This document shows, piece after piece, positions 54,148 to 64,000 of a stretch of DNA of 64,000 nucleotides. The translations under genes were made by a program, and so were the position numbers. This DNA is from Diplosphaera chodatii (lineage: Eukaryota; Chlorophyta; Trebouxiophyceae; Prasiolales; Stichococcaceae): contig JAALGY010000012.1 in the NCBI GenBank assembly GCA_032358165.1, forward strand, positions 372,001 to 436,000. The letters are read 5' to 3'. Every line of letters begins with the position of its first letter. Position 1 is the first letter of the stretch. The notes under the pieces were generated by a model. That model was not told the DNA's origin. It saw only the letters and a program-made list of their open reading frames with translations, and searched no databases.

Positions 54148-55762
54148 ACTCACCTTCACCTACACCCTCACACCTCACCTGCCAGCACCCGCCGTCGCCT
54201 TCACCTTCACTTTCGGTCCCATCCTGGACTCCCACCACCACTCACCTTCACCTACACCCTCACACCTCACCTGCCAGCACCCGCCGTCGCCTTCACCTTC
54301 ACTTTCGGTCCCGTCCTGGACTCCCACCGCCGCTCACCTTCGCCTACACCCTCACACCTCACCTGCCAGCACCCGCCGTCGCCTTCACCTTCACTTTCGG
54401 TCCCATACCGGATTCCCACCGCCGCTCACCCCCACCTACACCCTCACACCTCACCTGCCAGCACCCGCCGTCGCCTTCACCTTCACTTTCGGTCCCATCC
54501 TGGACTCCCACCGCCGCTCACCCTTACCTATACGCCCGTACCTCATCTGCCCTGTCAGCGCTGGGCCAAGATCAAGAACAAGAGCAAGAGCAACACCAAG
54601 ACCTTAGTAGCATGACAACACCTAGCAGCGGCCACCCGCGGAGCCCGCGCGGATGGGAGCACCTGCCTCAGAAGACCCTGGTGCCCGGTGTTGTGCATAT
54701 CGGACAGCTTGCGGCGTCAGCCGCCAGCCCTCTGTTGTTTGCCAGCGCCAGCCCTCAGTCCCTTTGGGTTTGGTTGCTTTCACCAGCATGCATTGACATT
54801 TTGACATTGATTACATACTGGTGGTGGGCCATTTTGGCCTAGCCACAGGCTCTGGCGGAATAACCCAGAGCAACATGCACAACGAGTCGTGTCCGAAACC
54901 GTTCACTCCCCGCTGACAGAATGGGTCCACTCAATCCCGGTTGGATGTACACCCCTCCAACTCTGCACAATGATCATGACAAACCCGCAAAAAGGCTGCC
55001 AGTTGCCCGGCATCTTGCTGCATAAAGTCCGCCACTGAGGTGATGTCGCTGTCCTGAAACAGCTCAGAATGCTGCACCCTCTGATCTACTAGAGCTGGAC
55101 AACCCCAGACCATGTGCGCCTCATCATCATCCACCACGCCGCAGCTACACCGCTGACACAGCCGCTCTGCCCGCGGCAGACGCTGCCACCTCCCTGTTTC
55201 CACCCCCAGCATGTGACTGCCCATCCGAACTGTGCTAACCGCCGACGACCGGTCTTGGAGGCGACTGCCTGCAAGTAGCCGGCCAGCTGCATGCAGGGCG
55301 CCTCACGGCGTATCCGGTCCCAGCGGGCCCAGAGCTCGGCGTACTTGTAAGCAACCGGTCCCTGCATGTCTGCGCGGGGTTTTCTGGGTTTACCCGCGGG
55401 TGCCGTGGCACGTGGACAGACAGACGTTTTGACATTTCTAGAGTGATAGACCCGCAGCGGTGTGACTTCGCCGCGAGTGCGTGGCATTGCTGCCGCCGCC
55501 GCTAGGGTCCCGCACCTGTACGACCATTAGGTAGCCTTCCTCATCGGGACTATTGCCTTTCGCTGGTCTCATGGGCCCTGCATTCCCTTGTGGTTTCAGT
55601 GTCCTCCATCGACATATTTCGAACATGATGTTTTGATGACATGCTCAGCCGCCCTCACGTTCACACGTGAGAAGCCGCATTGTGCCGCAGAGCCTTGTTC
55701 TTGAGCTTGGTTCTCGTCTGGACGCCCTTTGTAAAAAACAAACAAACAAACAAACAAAAACT
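54148..55762 (+). mobile_element. LINE-B 3' end, split by LINE-A
   Basis: Minisatellite 54148-54540, conserved 3' UTR 54610-54792 and 55289-55735, 3' stem-loop at about 55655, (CAAA)n tail at about 55733-55762. Interrupted at 54793-55288. Confidence 0.85.
54793..55288 (-). mobile_element. LINE-A 3' copy (496 bp), 7-bp TSD
   Basis: GCATGCA at 54786-54792 and 55289-55295. Contains 3' UTR and ORF2 C-terminus (stop at 54931), with an extra GAT codon in the VVDDEAH motif (VVDDDEAH). Confidence 0.85.
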
Positions 55763-58060
55763 TGACATGTGTGTTGAGACATCCGTCAGGATTGCTAACG
55801 GTCGTGTTCCAGGAGATGAGGAGGGACAGGTCACTTTTGTGACATTGACATTGATTACATACTGGCGGTGGGCCATTTTGGCCTAGCCACAGGCTCTGGC
55901 GGAATAACCCAGAGCAACATGCACAACGAGTCGTGTCCGAAACCGTTCACTCCCCGCTGACAGAATGGGTCCACTCAATCCCGGTTGGATGTACACCCCT
56001 CCAACTCTGCACATTGATCATGACAAACCCGCAAAAAGGCTGCCAGTTGCCCGGCATCTTGTTGCATAAAGTCCGCCACTGAGGTGATGTTGCTGTCCTG
56101 AAACAGCTCAGAATGCTGCACCCTCTGATCTACTAGAGCAGGACACCCCCAGACCATGTGCGCCTCATCATCCACCACGCCGCAGCTACACCGCTGACAC
56201 AGCCGCTCTGCCCGCGGCAGACGCTGCCACCTCCCTGTTTCCACCCCCAGCATGTGACTGCCCATCCGAAACTGTGCTAACCGCCGACGACCGGTCTTGG
56301 AGGCGACTGCCTGCAAGTAGCCGGCCAGCTGGTAGTTGTCACCGTTCACAGGGCCCCTGACTCCCAGCCACTCACGCACTTTGCGCAGGTCGCTGCCATT
56401 CACAGCATCGAATGTGCGGCGCTGCAGGTGTGCACTGACAACCGAAGTGTCAATGCGCTGCGGCACGCCGTCAACGATGGGTGACATGAAGTGCAGGAAC
56501 GAGCACACCTGGGCAGCCCAGCATGCTGAGCTGGTCTTGCTGCGCCCCGGCCGGGTGGCCAGAGCACAGTTCTCCAGGAATGCCTGCTTGGTGAGGCGTG
56601 TGTCCGGCATCGCGACCAGCCGATTCCAGAACCGGCAGATGGCCAGCGTTGCCGTGTGTGCCACCGGGAACCGCCCAAGCTCCCCCAACACCGCCACGTT
56701 GGGAGTGCCTGTACGCACTCCAAGAACAGACCGAAGAAACTTCCGATGGACAAGCTCACAAGTGTCCATGCCACTACCGCACAACGCCCCCGGTCCCCAT
56801 GTTTCGACACCATAAAGCATAACAGGACGTACTAGTGCATCGAACAAGTGTAGCTGCAGTGCTGGGTCATGCAAGCTCAGGTCATGTGAGCCAAAGTCTG
56901 GTGGGCAGCAGCCTGATTGACTATGTGCTTGCAAGTGCTGATGCATTCCCTTTGATTCAATCCCTAACAGTACTCCCCGCTCCTGAGTCGGACCATGCAG
57001 CCTTGCACCTGCTCATCAATGTGACCGCCGCCGCTCAGCAGCCGCTCCCACGTCGCCAGCGCCGCCGCCATCAGCAGCAGCAACCGCAGCAGCCCACGAC
57101 CCAGCAGCCCCTGCGCCTCGGCGCAGCGCAGCTGGAAGTGTGGCAGCAGCGCCTGCAGCAGCCTGATGCGGCAGCCCAACTGGTCGACATTGCAGCGGCA
57201 GCAGACGCCGCCCAGGTACCCGATGACATGCATGCTGTGGGCATGCAGTTCGATCAGCTCATTGAGACCACGCAGGCTGAGGTGGCTGCAACAGCGCCGG
57301 CCGCCAAGGGGCGGCGGCGTGACCGCAACGCTGTGCCTCGCTGGTGAAATGCTGACCTGGCCCGCGGACGCCGCGCAGCGCGGCGAGCCGCGCGGCGCGA
57401 CCCGCAGTCACCGGCTGCTCGCGCGCTCCGCCAGCAGTACCAGCACCTGCTACGCCGCACCCAGCGCCAGTGGACCCGCAGTCAGGCTCTCGCCCTCACC
57501 GAACTGGCTCGATCAATCAACTCCAAAAAGTTCTGGCAAAAGTTCAAACCCGCTAAGAAGCGGTCGTGTCCCATAGCAGATGATGTGATGCTTGACTCCT
57601 TCCAGAAACTGCTGGATGCCCCCACAGTTTCATCAAGCACTGCAGGTAGCGTGGCAGGTAGCGTGGCAGCGTCTGCCGCGGGCAGAGCGGCTATGTCAGC
57701 GGTGTAGCTGCGGCGTGGTGGATGATGAGGCACATATGGTCTGGGGGTGTCCAGCTCTAGTAGATCAGAGGGTGCAGCATTCTGAGCTGTTTGGACAGCT
57801 GTTTAGGACAGCGACATCACCACAGTGGCGGACTTTATGCAGCAGGATGCCGGGCAACTGGCAGCCTTTTTGCGGGGTTGTCATGATCATTGTGCAGAGT
57901 TGGAGGGGTGTACATCCAACCGGGATTGAGTGGAACCATTCTGTCAGCGGGGAGTGAACGGTTTCGGACACGACTCGTTGTGCAAGTTGCTCTGGGTGTT
58001 TCCGCCAGAGCCTGTGGCTAGGCCAAAATGGCCCACCACCAGTATGTAATCAATGTCATG
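55763..58060 (+). mobile_element. LINE-A copy, endonuclease end to 3' UTR, internally deleted and split
   Basis: Blocks: 55763-55842 (LDMCVETSVRIANG, endonuclease) and 56890-58060. The second block holds the DYVLAS/SDH end of the endonuclease and the linker, with a TGG-to-TGA change at about 57346, then at about 57647 jumps by deletion to the finger, past a short tandem GGTAGCGTGGCA (57645-57668). The tail is expanded as ATGTC pentamers (58055-58085). This is the right-hand limit of the LINE-A/LINE-B block. Confidence 0.75.
55843..56884 (-). mobile_element. LINE-A 3' copy (1,042 bp), 5-bp TSD
   Basis: TGTGA at 55838-55842 and 56885-56889. Open frame from about 56880 to the stop at 55975, no internal stop. 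Complete 3' UTR. Confidence 0.85.
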
Positions 58061-58085
58061 TCATGTCGTATCAATGTCATGTCAT

Positions 58086-58939
58086 GCCAGGCCATGCGAA
58101 GTGGTTCTGCTGCACTGCGACCCTTTGCAATGCAGATATCGGACAGAGAGGAAGGAAGACTACATGTACGCCCTGACACAGAAACACGGCTTACGCAGGG
58201 GGCGCCAGCAGAGGCGACATGCATACACAAGAAATGAAACCAAACAGAAACAGAAACAAGATGGAACCAACGTAGACACAATCAGTTATCTGTTCAGGTT
58301 GGACAGTGGTCTTCGGCCACTGCCATCGGCGTGCAATGCAGGCCATGTCCACTTCCGACTTCCAGCTGCATGCATCGTGCCTTCCGTTCACGCCTGAGCT
58401 CCTGTATCTGCAAAGAGAATCGATCAGGCCAGGATTGTGGGCACCCTTCTGTAACTGCACGGTGGTGTCAACAGGCCAAGAAGTGAGTGCTGTCGTGTGC
58501 ATGACACGTTCACGATATCTCAAATACCTCGTGTATACTGCCGAACCAAGCAGTACTTGGGTCGAATGCAGTCGCGACGTATCAGACATACGAGAGCAGC
58601 TGCGGTTGAGATTGCAGTTGAAACAAGCAACACGAAGGAGCTCACCAGAGTAGGATGCAAGAAGCCTTGTCGGCGACCTACAAATGAGAAGGCTCGCATA
58701 CTATCTCATGGACGGATTTGCCAGACAGGTCGACATGTGCATGCTGCTCTACCTGCAGGTTGTGTGGTTCTGTAGGCACATAATGCTGGACCAGCAGCAG
58801 AAAGCATCATGGTCGACCAACCATCGTCGCAGATGCAATTGCAGTAGGGGTCAAGGACACCATGCAAGCACAGACTTCCACGTAATGTGCAAGCCTGTAG
58901 CCAGAAGTCCGGCCATGTCAAATTGATATCTCATGGATG
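58086..58939. other. unique sequence, no gene recognised
   Basis: AT-richer sequence right of the transposon block. Open frames on both strands overlap and none shows a known motif. A minus-strand frame at 58191-58589 has a hydrophobic run (SILFLFLFGFISCVC), but it derives from an AAACAGAAACAGAAACAAG repeat, so I do not call a membrane segment. It could hold 3' exons or the 3' UTR of the minus-strand gene to the right. Confidence 0.4.
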
Positions 58940-61113
58940 CTACGGTATCAATGTGTGTAGTCTCGGTTACTATCCTGTAAGGGCGGCGTTGATAGGGTGA
59001 CTCCAGGAGGATCTGGGTTCAACGTGTATACATTGTCCACGGTAATTTTCCCAAAGCGACCAAAATAGTCGTCTGGTTGTGATAGCAGATACTGCTGTGC
59101 TGCATTCGCCCAGTCTTTGACATTCAACGGTGTCTCAAGTTGCACACTGGTGTCCAACACAGTGCTTCCTGGTCGGACTTTCAGCACATGCACCGATGTT
59201 GCGGCAACCATGGAGAATTGTGCAATCCGATACCGAAAGCTGCAATCGGTATGCGTGCATCAACTGCACATGTACAGTAAGAAGAGACACCGTTTGCTGG
59301 TCTTGCATCATTAATCACCTCTCAATGAATGCTATGCTATCAAAGACAGGCGACGTGAACAATGTAAAGTCCAAGTCTGAAAAGCAGACTGAGAAGTGCA
59401 TATTGTGAGGAAAACTTTGGGGGCTTCTTGCAGGCGGCGGCGGCATTGCTTGGCGTTGAGGCTCGGCAGCAAATGTAAATGGCACGGAGATAGGGATTGT
59501 GCCTTGACTCCACATAAGCAGATAAGTACACTGTCCTGTCAGGCCGATGGTGCACCCCGCCGTAATTGGGACACTCAAGACTTTGCTCAAACTTGACGAG
59601 ATCTCGACAGTCTCGGATTGCACGGCCCAATGCAATTCGCTGGTGGAAGGTTGTGCTTGGCATGTGCCACCCTTCAGCGTAAATAGCTCTGATACGTTGC
59701 CGGTGTTCTGAATAACGACGTCAATATTTCCCGTGCATATGATATCTTCCGACAACACGAATGACGCATGTATGACATTGGCAATGCCTCTGGGGGGTGG
59801 CAGCAGAGAGAGTTGCAACCCAGTGCAGTCTAATCCAATAACAAAAGTTGCAGGTCCGTCGTTGTTGCACGCAATCGTCTCTTTTGACGAGAAGACATTG
59901 TCGCTGAATGTATAGGCTTCGCCAATCACCATCGAGCAGTTCCAACCATGGTGCGCTATCATGAGCGCTTGAGATAAGGTTTGCGCTCGGAATGGTGACA
60001 GTTGATCCAATGGATCCGTGCCAGGAGAAGGAGTAATGCAATTGCCCTGGAGGTCGCATTGAAAGCAGTCGTACCAAGATTGGTCGCTTATACCAACATG
60101 TTGCTGACCTTCACCTATAACTTCCAATGGGACAAGGAAGCCTGCGACATCACGAGGATAGTGAGGGCAGCAGCAGGTCGAGTTGCCTGTTCAGATCAGA
60201 TGTCATGTAACATGCTCACCTGGAAAGCTTTGCTCACTAGTATGCTTGAACAGCGCAACATCAACGATGGCCTCCTGGCCATTGACCGATGGGGCAGTAA
60301 TGGACATCGACATGTTAATGTAGGGTGCGATGAACTTGGTGTCTGGACTTGCACCAATTTTTAACGTATAATGGGCGACTTCGATACGATCAGCCACCAG
60401 TGTTGTTGTGATTGTTGGATCACTATCCGGAAGCTCAATCATGAATGCCTGATACTCCGTGCGGTTACGAGCAATGTCAAAAGCGGCACTGCCGCAACAC
60501 ATGCCTGACGAATTGACTGAATTACACTCGTCCGGCAGATGCCTTTCGAATGCGTTATGGTAACTTCCAAAGAAGCTGAGCGGAAACACTTTGGGCACAA
60601 ATATGTCTAATCAGTGTCTATGGCGACCTGTTTTAGGGTGCAAGCGGCGTTTTCAACTGTGATAGAACTGCACAATGTCACCTATTGGGACCGCAGCTTC
60701 TGGTATCTCAGAGGCAAACGACACGGTGAGTGGCGTAGCAACAGTCCAAAGTTGACCATGCTCGTCAGCAACCCTAGTCCCTGCTTGTGTGCAAGGTGAG
60801 CGCTGCACTGCTGTGTTGTGTGACCATGCTGACAACAGCCGTCCATCCCACTGTGGACGACGCGGTCATACGCGCAGATACCCAATGCATATGTTACATC
60901 TTGTTGAGGGGATGACACACCCGATGGTAGGGTCCAATTTTGCTGCAGAAGAGGGCCTGTGCCTGACGCGCTCCCGTGAATCTGCAGTATGGGCCTGCAT
61001 GGAGAGTCTGGGTCCACCAGCAGATTGCATCCAGAAAACACGCTTGAACCCATCAGTGTCTCGGAATACGCCAAAGTGCCAATCATTGCTAGTACTGCCA
61101 AACACAGCAACAT
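58940..61113 (-). CDS. multi-exon secreted protein, HAP2/GCS1-like gamete fusogen (candidate)
   Basis: HAP2/GCS1 is the eukaryotic class-II-type membrane fusogen of gametes. Coding blocks on the minus strand: about 61113-60800, 60790-60650, 60598-60220, about 60186-59400 and about 59250-58960; exact exon edges are uncertain. The N-terminus MLLCLAVLAMIGTLAYS is a good signal peptide (start chosen there; the frame is open to 61188), followed by a spaced Cys pair, as at the HAP2 N-terminus. Further on: GCC, GMCCG, STCCC, a Cys-rich stretch (WYDCFQCDLQGNC) and a block VVIQNTGNVSELFTLKGGTC ... CTYLLMWSQG that fits HAP2 domain III (NTG, tethered Cys). A CCAG/GTGAGC donor at 60219 and downstream CAG acceptors support splicing. 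No transmembrane helix was found and the last block (VLKVRPGSTVLDTSVQLE ... GRFGKITVDNV) may be another domain or gene. Family assignment rests on pattern, not alignment. Confidence 0.45.
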
Positions 61114-61189
61114 GGCCTCAACTCTGTACCAAAAGACATTCAGTGGCACATCAGACTCGCAAGTTAGGTCGTTTGGATGTCGGCCCAAC

Positions 61190-62430
61190 TGTTTTAAGAA
61201 GACACTTCAGCATGCACGCTCTACTCAACAGTCAGTGCATGCTCTCGGCTGCGCAACGACATCGAAGACCTTCCCCGGCAACTGAACGGCTCTGTCGCAC
61301 TGTACATTGGGGAGGAAGAGAGACAGAGAAAGAGAGTGAGGAACCCCGACGGGGTGGACGGCAACTCCCGCTGAGTGCCCAGTAGTTTGACTTCTTACCC
61401 TTGAAGCGACTTTTACTAGATTGACTCGAAGCGTCGAAGGCCATCGAACTGGACGTCTGGACCCTACCTTGCCCCGGAAGCATCCTTATCTCTGTTCTCC
61501 AGATTTCCCTGATACCCAATGAGGTAGAGGAATTGTAGCCTACCCGGATGCGATGGCGCAATGTGCATGGGTCAAAAGTCTCAACAGGGCAAATGACGGA
61601 GGAGGGACAGCTCACCCGTTCAGCCCGACATCTTGCTAAAAGTCTGGGTACACCTTGACATATATGAGATGGCTCTTCTTCCCATCCCACGTCCCCACTC
61701 ACCACGGGAGCCTGAATACATGGGTGACTCGCCGGTAACCTGTGGCAAACTGCGCTCCCAGCTAGCGGGGGCAATCTATATGTACACCCAGCAAAGAGTA
61801 GAGTAGTGAGACAGAGGCAGAGTGGCGTGCCTAGCAAGCAGCTGCATGGCCTCCTGGGCCCGAGATACAAGTCAAGGCGTACCCCAAGAGGCAGATAGAT
61901 GTACCAGGTAGGAACAGGCCAGGAGTGGGGCCAGGGCTACCTGTACATGCATACTTTCAGATGTCAGCGGGGTTGGCGGTTGGGATCACAAGCGTAAGCC
62001 CAGGAGACACCCGCAATCCCGCCAGGCTGCAGTAGCAAAGAGTACTCGGTGCCAAGGGAAAAACAATTGGCATTCGCACGTGCAGGACGCGAGTTTATCC
62101 CCCACCGGCATGACAGGGCAGAGGATGCTGCGGCCGTGCATCTTGAAAGGCTGTGGCCTTGTGGGCCAGTGGACAACGACGCTGCCCCCGTCTTGACAAA
62201 ACACTTAACTTGTACCCCTTGTCGACAAGGACATAATTATTTCTCAACCCTCCGTCGGCCGCACGCACAGCAAGCAAGGCTTTTGGCTGTGCGACGCCGC
62301 ATCAAGCATGCAGATGATGTTGGAGGTCCATAAACACTAGGGTCTGGCAGCGCAAATGGCCGGCGGGCAAGCTCAGCTGTTCCGGAAATACTGGCTTAGG
62401 GTTTACGCTCGCTCTCAGCGGCTGAACGTA
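61190..62430. other. intergenic or unrecognised, about 1.2 kb
   Basis: Contains a 212-codon minus-strand frame (61232-61870) and shorter ones (for example 62049-62333 plus), none with a motif, signal or codon pattern I can assign. May include the promoter of the minus-strand gene (upstream of 61113). A single GCTTAGGGTTTACG at 62393-62406 is telomere-like by chance. Confidence 0.4.
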
Positions 62431-62433
62431 AAG

Positions 62434-62462
62434 AGTTTGGCTCCTAAAAGGGGAGCCAAACT
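62434..62462. other. perfect 11-bp hairpin
   Basis: AGTTTGGCTCC (62434-62444), 7-nt loop TAAAAGG, GGAGCCAAACT (62452-62462). A second small inverted repeat TTTACG/CGTAAA lies just left (62402-62432). It stands about 40-60 bp before recognisable LINE coding sequence. Not a bacterial terminator context; function unknown. Confidence 0.6.
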
Positions 62463-62499
62463 AACACAGCAAGTCTACACTCCCGCTGATTGGACCTGA

Positions 62500-64000
62500 T
62501 TGGAGGCATTCTATCAGGCAACACAGCCACTTGAACCTGCACCACTGACAACGGAGACCAGGAGTTATGAGGCGCCCGAGCATGCCATAGTGCATGCCCC
62601 CACACGCAGTTCCGTTGACAAAACGACACACTGCTTCACAGATGGCAGCAAGTCAAAGCACAACAATGGGGACGAGGTCCTCACAGCGGCAGTGGTGAAG
62701 TCCATAGAGGATGGTAGCCAGAACATAGAATTGACCTGCCGGTGGAGAACCATGACCTGCGGATACAAACGAGCATAAGAGCGGAGCACGTTGCACTGGC
62801 CACAGCTGTGGCTGATGCCCCAGCAGATAGGCCTATCTTCACTAACAGCCTCACGAGCATATCGAATATCAAGGGTATGCTGAGCACCCGGAAAGGTACA
62901 GGAATCATAAACACCGGCTGGTCCTGTCAGAAATTGCACAGACACCGAGTTCAAAGCAGATCTCGATAAGGAAGGTCCGTGCGCACAGCGGCATGGAGGG
63001 AAACGATGTAGCGGACGGTATCGCAGCTGGCAAAGTCATCTGTGGTGAGAGCAGAACCTATGATGAAAACAGTCAAGCATGCCGAGGACTTGCTTGAATC
63101 CTGTATGAGAAAGAATCCCTGAACTCAGAAAACACTTCTGAGGAACGGGCCGTGAACGATCTGTCAGCACACCCAGGTTGCCACCAAGCACTACGACAAG
63201 GAGCAACAGCAGCAAGTGCTCAAGAGCACCTGTCCCATAAATCGCAAACTAAGTGCCCTGCAAGAAGGAGGAATCAATGAGCAGATTACCTATAGCTATT
63301 GGACAGATACAGCACTGAGTTGCCATAGGCGCACCATCATGCTGGCACGGTTTAACAGGACGTAGACACAGAAGCAGAAGCATAGGTTGCTGCCGGAAGG
63401 TAACGGCCTGCCTCGGCCAGGTGCCAACTCTGCAAGGAAGACGTTGGTGAAAACGCCCAACACTCCATGGAGGAGTGCACATTTGGTGAGAAGATGCGCA
63501 TACGAAAGCGGCGGCATGATGAGGCAGCCTCGGTACCTATCACGGAGGCCATGCGACATGGCCAACATGCAGGCTGCTACATACATGTGGACGACGCTGA
63601 CCCCATGAACCCACCTGACACAATCGGCAATGCCCGCAAGGCGCTCATGACATGGCTCAGGGGTGATCATCAAAAGACCTCTTGTCCGGATATCGTGCTG
63701 GTCGTAGGGTGGGACGTGCATGGAAACCACGTAGCCTGCGATGGGGGTCCGGCAATATACCTCGTCGAGGTCAAGTGCACCGAGGACTACAATGTGCACG
63801 CGGCAGCCCAGGGCATCGCAATGACACAGCACAGCAGACTCTTGGCTCACCTGACACAAAGATGGCCGGGTGGAACGTACAGGTCCCCCCTCTGGTGTTT
63901 GGCTCGTTTGGCACCGTGAGAACGGAGACGGAGCAACACCTTGGCACCCTGGGGGTGGATGATGGTCAGGATCTCAAGGCCCTGCTGGAGACCGTGCACG
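62500..64000 (+). pseudogene. RandI/Dualen-like LINE, decayed 3' part: RNase H, zinc finger, restriction-like endonuclease
   Basis: Plus-strand, several frames. RNase H: CFTDGSK (about 62632-62652), RAEHVAL (about 62779), TNSLTSI, where the catalytic TDS Asp is Asn (about 62843), and AHSGMEGNDVADG (about 62982-63020). Finger: CQLC ... QHSMEEC, then KRRHDEA (63422-63520). Endonuclease-like block: CPDIVLVVGW (about 63684) and IYLVEVKC (about 63759), a PD...E-x-K pattern; then, after a frameshift at about 63865, VPPLVFGSFGTV. LINEs carrying such a C-terminal nuclease are known from Chlamydomonas-type algae (RandI/Dualen). Frameshifts and stops show it is dead. The clade call is inference; RT is not in the window. 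Continues past 64000. Confidence 0.65.

Noticed and set aside
58191..58589. Transmembrane segment for the HAP2-like gene (FLFLFGF run)
   Set aside because: Encoded by the reverse of an AAACAG/AAACAAG simple repeat; no splice link to the upstream exons could be shown.
61232..61870. 212-codon minus-strand frame
   Set aside because: No motif; hydrophobic and Cys-rich start looks composition-driven, and the overlapping plus-strand frame is as open in parts. Not enough to call a gene.

Overview
The window is GC-rich eukaryotic nuclear DNA, most likely from a chlorophyte green alga (inference). Support: plant/algal-type telomere motifs (TTTAGGG/CCCTAAA), Gln/Ala/Pro-rich long-GC ORFs, a RandI/Dualen-like LINE remnant, and a multi-exon gene resembling the gamete fusogen HAP2/GCS1. 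I see no bacterial genes, rRNA, tRNA genes or CRISPR.

About 1-58.08 kb is a transposon graveyard built almost entirely from three elements inserted into each other. (1) LINE-A is an APE-type non-LTR retrotransposon, about 6.1 kb as found. It has a coiled-coil ORF1 and an ORF2 with endonuclease, RT and a C-terminal Cys/His finger; its 3' end is a small hairpin followed by (AATGTC)n. (2) LINE-B is a larger APE-type LINE of at least 12 kb. It has tandem repeats in both UTRs (about 96-98 bp units in the 5' UTR, 92 bp units in the 3' UTR), ORF1 and ORF2 overlapping by ATGA, a long Pro-rich linker after the RT, and a (CAAA)n tail. (3) A short element of about 230 bp ('T-arm element') carries a tRNA T-arm/B-box-like motif and a TATA box. 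It has a constant 3' end, variable 5' ends and often a second partial unit in tandem.

Layout: 0-3.2 kb, two LINE-B 3' parts tail to tail. 3.2-4.8 kb, two truncated LINE-A copies. 4.8-10.6 kb, one plus-strand LINE-B ORF2 split by at least five insertions. 10.6-22.5 kb, a 3,572-bp composite unit (LINE-A/LINE-B/LINE-A/LINE-B) repeated three times in tandem plus a partial fourth. 22.5-28.6 kb, the only full-length LINE-A, itself inserted into that fourth unit. 28.6-30.9 kb, more LINE-A and LINE-B pieces. 30.9-43.06 kb, a near-full-length minus-strand LINE-B. 43.06-43.17 kb, a telomere-motif inverted repeat interrupted by a perfect G-quadruplex tract. 43.7-58.08 kb, a mosaic of LINE-A/LINE-B fragments, many with readable target-site duplications (TSDs).

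About 58.1-64 kb is different sequence, less GC-rich: a minus-strand multi-exon gene encoding a secreted Cys-rich protein with HAP2/GCS1-like features (58.9-61.1 kb), about 1.3 kb with no recognisable gene, and from 62.5 kb to the window end the decayed 3' part of a LINE with RNase H, zinc finger and restriction-like endonuclease.

Main points of interest: ORF1 and ORF2 of LINE-A share one reading frame with only a UAG between them and no AUG before the endonuclease, suggesting readthrough. Both LINE-B copies that cover the RT core carry the same in-frame UGA. The T-arm element looks like an unnamed retroelement class.
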